Shown here piece by piece: positions 7,919 to 16,638 of a DNA stretch of 64,000 nt (position 1 is its first letter; each line of letters begins with the position of its first letter). The stretch spans positions 122,448-186,447 of the forward strand of contig BTUV01000002.1 of assembly GCA_045863035.1 (NCBI GenBank), read 5' to 3'. A model generated the notes under the pieces. It was not told the DNA's origin, ran no database searches, and saw only the letters and a program-made list of their open reading frames with translations. A program made the position numbers and the translations under genes. This DNA comes from H2-BAC3 sp045863035 (GTDB taxonomy: Bacteria; Bacteroidota; Ignavibacteria; Ignavibacteriales; Ignavibacteriaceae).

Positions 7919-9337
7919 ATGACACCTAACGAGCAAATAATTAAAGAGGCAAACAGACTGCGATATGCAATCGGGGAAAATATCCACGATGCAGTGATTA
8001 GTTCAATCTATCAGCAAGCTAATTCGATAGCCGGCAGTGCAATCTCCCTTGACCGGAAGAAACACTCAAAAGTCATCGACAATAAAGTTGACAGAATTGT
8101 GACCTCAAAAAGCTGGGGATTCGCAATTATGTTTATGCTGCTTGCGCTGGTCTTTTGGCTCACCGTTGAGGGGGCAAATGTACCGAGCGGAATGCTTGCG
8201 GCTTTGCTTGTTGACACTTTGCATCCATTTTTGAAGTCAGTTGCTGCAGAGTCTGGAGTTCCCTGGTGGCTAAGCGGTGTAGCAATTGACGGAGCGTATC
8301 TGGCTCTCGCATGGGTAATTAGCGTAATGCTTCCGCCGATGGCTATCTTTTTTCCTATGTTTACTTTTCTAGAAGACTTGGGGTATCTGCCGCGTGTTGC
8401 ATTTAACCTGGATGCGATATTCAGAAAGGCAGGTGCACACGGTAAACAGGCGCTTACAATGAGTATGGGTTTCGGTTGTAATGCCGCGGGTGTAGTGGCT
8501 GCGCGAATTATTGACAGTCCGCGTGAAAGAATTATTGCAATCATAACAAATAATTTTTCATTATGTAATGGAAGGTGGCCAACGCAAATATTGATTGCGT
8601 CGATTTTCATTGGTACCATGGTTCCTCCGCTCTATTCCGGGATTGCAACTGCCGGTGCTGTTATAGCTGTAGCATTATTTGGTATTTTGTTAAGTCTTTT
8701 GGTAAGTCGCGGGCTTTCGAATACTGTCCTCAAGGGCGAACCATCTTCTTTTAGTTTAGAACTACCTCCATATAGAAAACCACGGCTCATGCAAATACTC
8801 TATACATCGCTTATAGACCGCACGCTTTTTGTTTTATGGAGGGCGATAGTCTTTGCGGCTCCTGCCGGAGTTTTGATTTGGCTGACTGCAAATATCTTCA
8901 TCGGAGAAAAAAGTATCGCGCAGCTTTTTACTGTATGGGCTGATCCTTATGCTTTACTTTTTGGTCTTAATGGTGTTATTCTGCTTGCTTATATCATTGC
9001 CATTCCGGCAAATGAGATTGTAATACCTACTATCCTGATGTTAACTGTGCACATATTGGGGCTGGAAAATCTTGGCTCAGGCGCGGGAGTGATGTTTGAA
9101 ACTGATTCTATATCGCTGACATCAGAAATTTTAACTGCCGGGGGCTGGACTGTACTAACCGGAATCAGTATAATGATTTTTAGCCTGCTTCACAATCCCT
9201 GTTCAACAACTATTTATACAATATATAAAGAAACCGGGAGTATGAAATGGACTCTTCTTGCTACTTTTATTCCGATTGTAATGGGCTTAACTCTTTGTTT
9301 TCTTGTTGCACAGGGTTACTATTTATTGATAAATTAG
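7919..9337 (+). CDS. feoB: FeoB C-terminal half: ferrous iron permease domain
   Basis: Membrane half of FeoB, 472 residues from the ATG at 7919 (a TTG at 7913 is also possible). About ten hydrophobic segments are visible. The two conserved Cys-bearing motifs are present, GFGCNAAGVVAARIIDS and FSLCNGRWP, matching the GxGCN and CxxR elements of the FeoB gate core. The soluble first 60 residues correspond to the linker between GDI domain and channel. It is in frame with the GTPase half across a single TAA codon. It could be a true split gene, a nonsense mutation or a readthrough product. Confidence 0.9.
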   Translation: MTPNEQIIKEANRLRYAIGENIHDAVISSIYQQANSIAGSAISLDRKKHSKVIDNKVDRIVTSKSWGFAIMFMLLALVFWLTVEGANVPSGMLAALLVDTLHPFLKSVAAESGVPWWLSGVAIDGAYLALAWVISVMLPPMAIFFPMFTFLEDLGYLPRVAFNLDAIFRKAGAHGKQALTMSMGFGCNAAGVVAARIIDSPRERIIAIITNNFSLCNGRWPTQILIASIFIGTMVPPLYSGIATAGAVIAVALFGILLSLLVSRGLSNTVLKGEPSSFSLELPPYRKPRLMQILYTSLIDRTLFVLWRAIVFAAPAGVLIWLTANIFIGEKSIAQLFTVWADPYALLFGLNGVILLAYIIAIPANEIVIPTILMLTVHILGLENLGSGAGVMFETDSISLTSEILTAGGWTVLTGISIMIFSLLHNPCSTTIYTIYKETGSMKWTLLATFIPIVMGLTLCFLVAQGYYLLIN

Positions 9338-9340
9338 ATA

Positions 9341-10279
9341 ATGACAAAAAAAGAAATTTTATTCCTCACTATCGGAATACTAACCGGTGCATCTGCGCTT
9401 TTATTTACAACTATCCCTGTACCGGTTCAGGAAAATAATGTAGTTGTTGGTGATACGCTTCAGGGGGCAAGACCATATTTTGGTCATTCATCCTCTCCGC
9501 CGATTCCAGCAGAGCTCAGTTTTGCAGGTGAAAAAGTTGATCTTGACAAGTGGTATATACGAGAGCGACTGGAACGCGAATTGGTTGTGGCGAGTTATTC
9601 ATACTCGCTAACCTTAATGTCATTAAAAAGAGCCGGAAGATGGCTGCCGATGATTGAAGATATTTTCAAACGTGAGGGGGTTCCTGATGATTTGAAGTAT
9701 TTGGTTATTGCTGAAAGTAATCTTACAAATGCAATTTCGCCTGCTGAAGCAGTGGGGTTTTGGCAGATTCTGGAAAAAACCGGCAAATCCTATGGGTTAA
9801 TAATTAACAAAGAAGTTGATCAGCGTTATGACCCTGTTAAAGCTACTCTGGCAGCAGTGAAATATCTTAAAAGAGCTAAAGATAATTTTGGTTCCTGGAC
9901 TCTTGCTGCTGCTGCGTATAATGCAGGAATGAGAGGGATAGGGAGTAAACTCGAAGCGCAAGGTGAATCAGATTATTTCTCATTGCACATGGCTGATGAA
10001 ACTGCCCGGTATGTTTTCAGGGCAATGGCTTATAAACTGATACATCAAAATCCGGATGTATATGGTTATTTTTTATCGCAAGACCAGTATTATAAGCCCT
10101 TGCGCACCTATGAAATTGAAGTTACCGGCACCGTGCAGAGCTGGATTACTTTTGCTAAGGCAGAGGGAATTACCTACGCTCAGTTAAAATATTATAACCC
10201 GTGGATACGCGACAGTAAACTTGTTAATAAGAATCGTGATACTTTTATTGTGAAAATTCCGGTTTCAGAGGTCAGATGA
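9341..10279 (+). CDS. Lytic transglycosylase (SLT/MltD-like, GH23)
   Basis: Periplasmic peptidoglycan lytic transglycosylase of 312 residues. An N-terminal signal or anchor segment (about 5-28) precedes a goose-lysozyme-like domain with the catalytic Glu in YLVIAESNLTN (about 125-135), GFWQI and the AAAAYNAGM motif. The C-terminal 45 residues (ITYAQLKYYNPWI, then DTFIVKIP) resemble a LysM repeat. It starts 3 bp after the feoB membrane half and overlaps the next gene by 4 bp (ATGA), so it belongs to the iron operon. A role in opening the wall for a transport or secretion complex is possible but not shown. Confidence 0.87.
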   Translation: MTKKEILFLTIGILTGASALLFTTIPVPVQENNVVVGDTLQGARPYFGHSSSPPIPAELSFAGEKVDLDKWYIRERLERELVVASYSYSLTLMSLKRAGRWLPMIEDIFKREGVPDDLKYLVIAESNLTNAISPAEAVGFWQILEKTGKSYGLIINKEVDQRYDPVKATLAAVKYLKRAKDNFGSWTLAAAAYNAGMRGIGSKLEAQGESDYFSLHMADETARYVFRAMAYKLIHQNPDVYGYFLSQDQYYKPLRTYEIEVTGTVQSWITFAKAEGITYAQLKYYNPWIRDSKLVNKNRDTFIVKIPVSEVR

Positions 10280-11412
10280 TCAGCACAATTGCAGTGCTCG
10301 GTGCAGGGAAAGTCGGGGGCTGCATTGCTGAGACATTAAGTGAAAAGTACTCGGTTATTGTTGCTGACAGGGCAGATGAGGTATTACAGCGGTTTAAGAA
10401 TAATAAAAAAATCCGTACAATAGAATGTGATTTGTCAGGGGATATCAGCGGGATTAAGATTCTTTCAGAAGCTGACCTGTTTGTTGGTGCTGTACCAGGA
10501 TGGATGGGTTTCTCGCTGATGCAGAAACTTGCTCTATTTGGTAAACCTGTGGTTGATATTTCCTTTTTCCCTGAAGATGCGCGGTTGCTGGATGTCCTTT
10601 ATAAAGAGCATCATGCTTTGCTTATTCCTGATGCCGGTGTCGCGCCGGGACTGAGTAATTTTATTCTTGGTTATTATAATTCTTTACTTCCTCTGCATAG
10701 TTTTATGTGTTATGTAGGCGGATTACCTAAGGAACGTATTTATCCGCATGAATATACTGCACCATTCTCGCCAATAGACGTGATTGAAGAATATACCCGA
10801 CCGGCACGATATATTACAGATGGTATTATAGTCACAGATGAAGCATTATCAGCTCCTGAAATGATTTCATTTGATGGGGTAGGAGAGCTTGAGGCATTTA
10901 ATACTGACGGACTGAGGTCATTGCTTCATACCATTAAATTGGATAACATGAAGGAAATGACTCTCCGTTATCCAAAACATGCTGAGTATATGCGTTTCCT
11001 CAAAGCAGCAGGTTTTTTTGATAGCAGTCAAATTCAGATTAATGGCGCATTTTTTACTCCAAGAGATTTTACTGCCAAAATCCTGACTGATGGATGGAAA
11101 GGGAAACCTGGCTACGATGAATTTACCGTATTACGGATTGATATGTCATTCAAAGTCGGAGAGAGGGATAAAACCCTGCGATGTGACTTGTATGATGAAA
11201 GGGATTACAAAACAAATTTTACTTCAATGGAAAGAACAACCGGATTCACCTGTTGTTCATTTGTCGAACTGATTCATGAAGGTTTAACCGGCGGAGAAGG
11301 GGTTCTCTTTCCCGAATATCTTCCGAACGATAAAAATATTTATGAGAGAGTGATAGGTTATCTCAGGAGTCTTGGGATAAAAATTTCTTTTACTGAATCT
11401 TTTGTAAGTTAG
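10276..11412 (+). CDS. Saccharopine dehydrogenase-family protein, probably lysine 6-dehydrogenase-like
   Basis: NAD(P)-dependent enzyme of 378 residues. An N-terminal Rossmann fold begins VLGAGKVGGCIAETL. The segments DAGVAPGLSN (about 120-130) and LEAFNTDGLRSL (about 212-223) are those I associate with lysine 6-dehydrogenase and relatives, which oxidise lysine at its epsilon carbon to aminoadipate semialdehyde; the length also fits (about 380). Saccharopine reductase or carboxynorspermidine-synthase-like activity is an alternative. It is the last gene of the iron operon and overlaps the convergent P450 gene by 4 bp. An ALDH7-type enzyme at 50388 could take its product. Confidence 0.75.
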   Translation: MISTIAVLGAGKVGGCIAETLSEKYSVIVADRADEVLQRFKNNKKIRTIECDLSGDISGIKILSEADLFVGAVPGWMGFSLMQKLALFGKPVVDISFFPEDARLLDVLYKEHHALLIPDAGVAPGLSNFILGYYNSLLPLHSFMCYVGGLPKERIYPHEYTAPFSPIDVIEEYTRPARYITDGIIVTDEALSAPEMISFDGVGELEAFNTDGLRSLLHTIKLDNMKEMTLRYPKHAEYMRFLKAAGFFDSSQIQINGAFFTPRDFTAKILTDGWKGKPGYDEFTVLRIDMSFKVGERDKTLRCDLYDERDYKTNFTSMERTTGFTCCSFVELIHEGLTGGEGVLFPEYLPNDKNIYERVIGYLRSLGIKISFTESFVS

Positions 11413-12758
11413 TTACCCGCAAACTGCAGATCCGCGAAAAGACCGTGAGACGGATGAAGCATACCACCCGCATAAAACTTATCTCTGTTCTTTGAGGATT
11501 TAGAAAATTTATACCGTTTTATAAGACTCCCTGTAATTTGCATTATTTGTAACTGTGCAATTCTGCTTCCGAGGCAATAATGGGGACCTTGTCCGAATGG
11601 TATGTAATGATAGGGGTTTACAATATTTGTTCCGATAAACCGCTCTGGTTTGAAGATAAGCGCGTCTTCCCAGTATTTTTTATTTCTGTGAAGAAAATAA
11701 GGTGAGATGAAAATCCAGACTCCTTTTGCTATGTGGTGTCCATTCCAGGAGTCATCTGCTAAAGTCATCCGGTGAAATGCCCAGACTGAAGGATTTAATC
11801 GTAACGATTCCCTGAAGGATGCATAAAAATAGACGAACTTGTCAATTTGTGAATAGGAAAGTAATTCATCAGAAGATACTTTATTAACTTCTTCACGGCA
11901 TTTTTTTTGAATTTCAGGAAAAATCATCAGATTATTCATGAACCAGGTCATACTGTCGGCAACTGTATCCATTCCGGCGAAAACCAGATTCCTCATTTCT
12001 CCTTTTACAGTAGTCAGATTAATCTTCCCGTCTTTATACGCCTGCAGAATGATATATAAAAGCCCGGTAGCTTCAATTTTTCCTGATTCAGCAGCATAGA
12101 AAACTTCCATCATCATATCCTCAATTTCCTGAGCTGCGGCAGGAAAAGGATCATTAAAGAAATTTGCATTTAAGAAATTGTTCAGCCCGCGTTTGGTAAC
12201 ACGGGAATAAAACTGGATTGGTCTTACACCGTCAAGCATCAAACTAAGCAGTTCAATCAATCTTGTCTGGTTTATAGATGCTTCTGGTGAACACTGCGTT
12301 CTTATGAGAATGGTTAGGAAAAGATTTCTTAGCAGGGAAGAAAGTTCAGCCGGCTTTTCTTGTGTTGTTAGCTCATCTAAAGATACAAAAGTTTGTTTTA
12401 ACTCCTCTTTTACAACAAATTCATTTTGTGAAATCATGCTTTGATGAAAAGCCGGTTTAAGAATTGAAACCTCTTTTCGCCATGCTTCATCTTCAAGATA
12501 AAAGATTCCGTCTTTAAGGAGAGGTTCTAATTCGCGAAGTGATTTTGGTTTTGAGTAATTCGTGTAATTGGTTTTTAGCACATGCTGGATAAAGCCAGGG
12601 TCATTTACCAACAGCATTTCAAAATCGCCGATCCTCAGGAAAACCAGATCGCCGTATGTTTCAAGAAAATGCTGATAAAAAGATATATCATCCTTCAGAA
12701 AGAGGTAGGATTTTAACAGTATCTTCCCAATCGGGGGAGAGACGAATTCCTTATTCAT
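11409..12758 (-). CDS. Cytochrome P450
   Basis: Heme-thiolate monooxygenase of 449 residues. The hallmarks are present: oxygen-activation helix AGMDTVADSM (about 260), ExxR in RESLRLNPSVW, PERF, and the heme loop PFGQGPHYCLG with the ligand Cys near residue 395. No N-terminal membrane anchor is obvious, so it is probably soluble. It follows the DUF6029-like gene by 15 bp on the same strand and is likely the last gene of that operon. No ferredoxin or reductase gene is adjacent, so its redox partner must be elsewhere. Substrate unknown; fatty acid or sterol-like compounds are guesses. Confidence 0.93.
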   Translation of the reverse strand: MNKEFVSPPIGKILLKSYLFLKDDISFYQHFLETYGDLVFLRIGDFEMLLVNDPGFIQHVLKTNYTNYSKPKSLRELEPLLKDGIFYLEDEAWRKEVSILKPAFHQSMISQNEFVVKEELKQTFVSLDELTTQEKPAELSSLLRNLFLTILIRTQCSPEASINQTRLIELLSLMLDGVRPIQFYSRVTKRGLNNFLNANFFNDPFPAAAQEIEDMMMEVFYAAESGKIEATGLLYIILQAYKDGKINLTTVKGEMRNLVFAGMDTVADSMTWFMNNLMIFPEIQKKCREEVNKVSSDELLSYSQIDKFVYFYASFRESLRLNPSVWAFHRMTLADDSWNGHHIAKGVWIFISPYFLHRNKKYWEDALIFKPERFIGTNIVNPYHYIPFGQGPHYCLGSRIAQLQIMQITGSLIKRYKFSKSSKNRDKFYAGGMLHPSHGLFADLQFAGN

Positions 12759-12773
12759 AGCAGAAAAAAAACA

Positions 12774-14315
12774 TCATAGTGAGGTAAACATTCTTATTTC
12801 CACTCCTCTAAATTCCGGTTCATAACGGCAGACACCACCTATGCAGATATTGCCTGCCTGCCTTGAACCGGCAAGGAGTGAAAAGCGGTAATTTTCGTTT
12901 ACGCGATAGGAGAATTGAATGAAGTTCCAGAATTTTCTCACACTTTTCCCCAGTTCCGGTTCTTTTGTTTCCATTTCTGATACAAGACTTACTCTTATAT
13001 CAGGAGAGCGGTGGAACTCAGCAGTCAACATATCAGTAAAATACTTTTCACTCGTACTCCGGTTCCTGACGTATTGATGCTCAAGAGAGAATCTGACGGA
13101 GGTAAAATCCCCGATTTTATGTATATATTGCAAAATCGGCGTAATACTGATTGTTTTGGTTACATCTTCTTCCATATATCCTACCGCGGGAAGGAGGTTA
13201 CCGCCTGATGAAATATCAAATTGAGTGGCTGCATAAACTTCATGAAAACTTACTGCACTTTCAACCATGCTGCCTATAATTTTCTTGTAATACGATTGAG
13301 AATTAAGCGTGGTAGTCTTTGACCATGCTATATTCAGCGAATTGTGATCAGACCAGGGGATGTTAAAATCAAAGTGAAATCCTTGCTCGTTATTCTGGTC
13401 CAGAGGAACGGGATGGCGATTTAACAATGCAAAGCTGTAATCTTTTCGAACACCCGGAGGAGTATTGTAAATAATTGTTCCGTCTGAGGAGGAAAACAGA
13501 ATATTGTCATACAATTTATATTCAGCAGTCATGCTAAATGATTTGTAATATAAATTTAGATTCGTGTAGATACCCTTGCCGGCTATTCTGTCATTGTTAA
13601 GTGCGGGGTGCAATCGTAAATCATCATTATGCTTAATTACTCCTTCAGCATACAGGTCAAAATAGTCCCAAGCTGACTTAATTCTTGCTGAGGCCAACCC
13701 TGTTCTTGCCGTTGCAGATGCTGAGGGCTGGTTGGATGCATAGCTGATTCCTGCTTGCAAAAGATCAAAGCCCCTGTATTCAAGGTCAGACGCGTGAAGG
13801 ATTTCATTTCTCACCCCGACAGTGTTTTCAGCCATTCCGGAAAATGCTTTCAGGAAAAAATCGTGATACCATCCCTTAAAGCTCATTCCGGAAAGATTAT
13901 TATCTACCCGCAACGTGCGATCTTCGTATATCTTGATGACCATGCCGCGGCTGAAAAGAGAATAAAAGTTGCCTGCCGTAATTTCTCCACCGGTATTAGC
14001 ATCCCCGAGAGAAACTCCGATATATCTGAATCCGATGTCTCCGTATCGTTCTTTACCTCTTGAAACTGCCGGGTTAGGGTCATTTGGCTGAAAAAATTCA
14101 TATCGTAATCCGGCTGAAAATATACTTGTCTGATAATCCAGGTTTAGCCAGTTTTCAAAGATTTCCCGTTTATTCTCAATATCGAATGAATACTTTAAAT
14201 CATTTTGCAGCGAAAGTCCTTCAGGAAGTCCGATATTCGGGTGTTCATCCTGAGCATATAACTGTGTGAAACTAAGGCAGAAAAAAACTACAAAGAAATA
14301 TGAAATAAATCTCAT
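12774..14315 (-). CDS. Probable outer-membrane beta-barrel protein (DUF6029-like)
   Basis: Secreted protein of 513 residues with a clear signal peptide (1-21, ending LYAQDE) and a long run of alternating polar/aromatic beta strands (GLRYEFF, DIGFRYIGVSL, FSMTAEYKLYD, YRFSLLAG). It resembles the DUF6029 family of Bacteroidota, which is usually found with TlpA and Omp28 genes; that assignment is from memory. It begins 5 bp after the TlpA gene and is followed by the P450 gene. It does not end in a terminal aromatic residue. Function unknown. Confidence 0.7.
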   Translation of the reverse strand: MRFISYFFVVFFCLSFTQLYAQDEHPNIGLPEGLSLQNDLKYSFDIENKREIFENWLNLDYQTSIFSAGLRYEFFQPNDPNPAVSRGKERYGDIGFRYIGVSLGDANTGGEITAGNFYSLFSRGMVIKIYEDRTLRVDNNLSGMSFKGWYHDFFLKAFSGMAENTVGVRNEILHASDLEYRGFDLLQAGISYASNQPSASATARTGLASARIKSAWDYFDLYAEGVIKHNDDLRLHPALNNDRIAGKGIYTNLNLYYKSFSMTAEYKLYDNILFSSSDGTIIYNTPPGVRKDYSFALLNRHPVPLDQNNEQGFHFDFNIPWSDHNSLNIAWSKTTTLNSQSYYKKIIGSMVESAVSFHEVYAATQFDISSGGNLLPAVGYMEEDVTKTISITPILQYIHKIGDFTSVRFSLEHQYVRNRSTSEKYFTDMLTAEFHRSPDIRVSLVSEMETKEPELGKSVRKFWNFIQFSYRVNENYRFSLLAGSRQAGNICIGGVCRYEPEFRGVEIRMFTSL

Positions 14316-14320
14316 TGATT

Positions 14321-14812
14321 TCAGGATCCTGCTTTCAGTTGTAATTTAATAATCTCCTCAACCTTTTTTTCATCTCCCTTACTGTAACCGCTGTGATTGT
14401 AGAGGATAGTACCATCTCCAGAGACAACAAAGGTATGCGGAACGGACTGTACTCCGAATTTTCTCATTGCTTCACCGTTAGTATCTAGCAGGATAGTAAA
14501 CGCGAACTGCTTTGATTTCATAAATGGCTTAACTTTGGCTATGCTACGTTCATTATCAGTAGAGATTGCAATCACTTTCAGACCTGATTCGCCGTAAATG
14601 TCTAATAGTTTCTGAAACTCAGTCATTTCTTCAGCGCATGGTTTGCACCAGGTTGCCCAAAAGGTTATAATAGTAACATCTTTCGCAAGCTGCGCTTTTA
14701 GTTCGATTTGTTTTCCCTCAAGAGTTTCAAATTTATGTGATGCTATTTTTTTCCCGTCAGAAGCAAATAGAAACAAAATTAATGAAATAAAAAGTGCAAT
14801 TGTTTTAATCAT
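14321..14812 (-). CDS. TlpA/ResA-like thiol-disulfide oxidoreductase
   Basis: Exported thioredoxin-fold protein of 163 residues. A signal peptide (about 1-20) is followed by a thioredoxin domain with the active site TFWATWCKPCAEEM (CxxC about residues 56-59), a cis-Pro loop in VQSVPHTFVV and a C-terminal helix. It would reduce or exchange periplasmic disulfides. Its start overlaps the stop of the T9SS gene by 4 bp (ATGA), and the barrel gene follows 5 bp later. Its neighbour, the Omp28-like lipoprotein, also has a thioredoxin-like CxxC, suggesting a shared thiol-redox task at the cell surface. Confidence 0.9.
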   Translation of the reverse strand: MIKTIALFISLILFLFASDGKKIASHKFETLEGKQIELKAQLAKDVTIITFWATWCKPCAEEMTEFQKLLDIYGESGLKVIAISTDNERSIAKVKPFMKSKQFAFTILLDTNGEAMRKFGVQSVPHTFVVSGDGTILYNHSGYSKGDEKKVEEIIKLQLKAGS

Positions 14813-15528
14813 TTTAGAAAAACTGCCTTTCTTGTAGCTGAAAAAATACCGGACTGAAGTTGAATGTAATATATCCCTGATGCAAGTCCGAGCCGGTCAA
14901 AATCAATCTTTAGCTGATGAGTACCGCTGCTGAAGTATTGATTAGTAAGTATTGAATAAACAACACCATTTGGAGAGATAATTCTTAAATCTGTATATCC
15001 TGACTCATTCAGTGAAAAAATAACGTTCGTTTCAGGATTAAACGGGTTAGGATAATTCGCTATTATCAAATAGTCATTCGCGGCTGATTCAGATGTAATT
15101 CCGGTAGCTGATGTTGCCGCATAAGCATATTTGGTTAGTGTGTCAAGGGGATTGTCGATATTTCCAAATCTAAGAGCCAGGTGGGCTTGTCCGGGAGCAA
15201 TCATAGTAAAAACGTGCACAGACACATCAGCCGTATCACCCGGAGGAAGCGGCGCACTGCCGAAGGTTTCGTTATTGACAATACTGTCAATGAAAGGAGC
15301 AAAGCAAGAACTGAAACAAAGTGAACTTTGCCATTCTTCCGGGATATTATTCATAGTTCGTTTTACATAGAAGTTAAGCGGTGTTGTGCCGGTATTGATT
15401 AACGAAAAGTTAAATATAATCTCGGTGCCTAATGCGCCAGTCTGTAATAACTGATGCTGAATGAGTGAAAAACTCTGCGCGAATATAGTCCCTGAGATGA
15501 AAAGACTTAAAATTATGTTCTTGATCAT
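14809..15528 (-). CDS. Small T9SS cargo protein with type A sorting domain
   Basis: Secreted protein of 239 residues. A signal peptide (about 1-17, IFAQS) is followed by an immunoglobulin-like domain containing a close Cys pair (CFSSC, about 73-77) and then a T9SS C-terminal sorting domain: NYPNPFNPETNVIFSL (about 160-175), a middle strand with GVVYSIL, and a C-terminal SGIYYIQLQ with ARKAVFLK. Export across the outer membrane by T9SS is inferred from that domain. Its position between Omp28-like and TlpA genes suggests its Cys pair is a substrate or part of the redox set. Function otherwise unrecognised. Confidence 0.82.
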   Translation of the reverse strand: MIKNIILSLFISGTIFAQSFSLIQHQLLQTGALGTEIIFNFSLINTGTTPLNFYVKRTMNNIPEEWQSSLCFSSCFAPFIDSIVNNETFGSAPLPPGDTADVSVHVFTMIAPGQAHLALRFGNIDNPLDTLTKYAYAATSATGITSESAANDYLIIANYPNPFNPETNVIFSLNESGYTDLRIISPNGVVYSILTNQYFSSGTHQLKIDFDRLGLASGIYYIQLQSGIFSATRKAVFLK

Positions 15529-15537
15529 ATAAATTAT

Positions 15538-16527
15538 TTAGTTTGTTGAAGAGGCCTGATAAACTTCTTTCGTGATTTTATTCTGAACGAAAACAACGCA
15601 CCGGAGATTTGATGTGTTCCATGCAGAATGTAATGGGATGTTTCTGCTGTATGAAACAGAATTCAATAGATTTGCGGAAGTAAGTGATTCTCCATCTTTT
15701 GACGGTAGCATTTTTCGCGCTACATTCTTAAAAATGGTTTCTCCGTTTGAACCGGGGGGAGTTGTGTAACTTATTTGATTTTCCACAACAATAGTATGAA
15801 GTACCAGATTACTAAATTGTAATCCGGTTGAATCCAGATTCTGTACCGTTACAGTTACTTTATATTCTCCGGCAAATACAGAATCCTCCACAGTTATTCT
15901 GAATTTGGGATTGTCCGATAATTTTGAGTCGAGTGCGCTTTTTATAGAATTTGAATCGGAGGCAACGGGTTTCAAAGTGCCATCAACATATATTGTAGGA
16001 GTTGAGAAAACTGTATAATACATCAGCCGGGAGTCCATGTCACTCTTAGCATGCTGATAGTGAGGGTCAAGCGGTGAGGGATAATTTGCTGAATATTTAA
16101 CAATAACCACTTTTTCTTTACTATATCCGCTTTCGGGCAGTTGAGAAAGAATTCTGTTCGTGGCAACACAAGGACCACAACTTACATTGGAAAATTCTTC
16201 AAGCAGCACTACCTTAGATGCGGAAAGTACCTCCATTGTTATAATTGCATCGATGACGGTATCCTCAATGACCGAAACTGAAGTTGAGGCAGTTATGTAT
16301 CCATCTTTTTCAATCCGTATGGAAACAATACCGGTTGGTGAAGTAATGGTATCCGGAGTAATTTTCCCCGTATAGGTTCCATTCAAGAATATGGCAGCCC
16401 CTTGCGTATTTGACTGAACAAAGACTTTTCCATACCTGATTTCCGGTTCCAAATCAGTTGGAGGTTCAGTGCTGCAGGCAGAAAGGATAAGCAGCGATAA
16501 AAATGCAAAATAGAATTTAATTTTCAT
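15538..16527 (-). CDS. Omp28-like lipoprotein with PEGA and thioredoxin-like domains
   Basis: Surface lipoprotein of 329 residues. The start at 16527 is used because it begins a lipoprotein signal peptide (MKIKFYFAFLSLLILSAC, lipid Cys at 18). A PEGA domain follows (about 35-90, with GAAIFLNGTYTG), then an Omp28/thioredoxin-like region with EEFSNVSCGPCVATN (CxxC about residue 115) and a C-terminal beta domain. Omp28-type proteins occur widely in Bacteroidota and are often associated with T9SS or TlpA genes. It is the first gene after a strong promoter (16553-16583) and probably heads the five-gene operon ending with P450. Confidence 0.8.
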   Translation of the reverse strand: MKIKFYFAFLSLLILSACSTEPPTDLEPEIRYGKVFVQSNTQGAAIFLNGTYTGKITPDTITSPTGIVSIRIEKDGYITASTSVSVIEDTVIDAIITMEVLSASKVVLLEEFSNVSCGPCVATNRILSQLPESGYSKEKVVIVKYSANYPSPLDPHYQHAKSDMDSRLMYYTVFSTPTIYVDGTLKPVASDSNSIKSALDSKLSDNPKFRITVEDSVFAGEYKVTVTVQNLDSTGLQFSNLVLHTIVVENQISYTTPPGSNGETIFKNVARKMLPSKDGESLTSANLLNSVSYSRNIPLHSAWNTSNLRCVVFVQNKITKEVYQASSTN

Positions 16528-16552
16528 AATTTCAGAGAAACTACACAAACTT

Positions 16553-16583
16553 CAAATTTAGACAATTTCAGAGCTATTTCAAA
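16553..16583 (-). promoter_or_regulatory. Promoter of the Omp28-TlpA-P450 operon
   Basis: On the minus strand TTTG (16580-16583) and TAAATTTG (16553-16560) are separated by exactly 19 bp, a full match to the Bacteroidota housekeeping promoter TTTG-N19-TAnnTTTG. The downstream ATG is at 16527. This is the best promoter match found in the window. Confidence 0.65.
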
Positions 16584-16638
16584 CCGTTGCTTTGCTCATT
16601 TTATTGAATTTGAAACTATTTCAAGCGGAAAGTGCCTA

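Noticed and set aside
8011..8619. Open frame of 202 codons antisense to the feoB permease half
   Set aside because: It mirrors a conserved membrane domain, has Arg/Ser/Ala-rich composition and no family resemblance; a reading-frame shadow.
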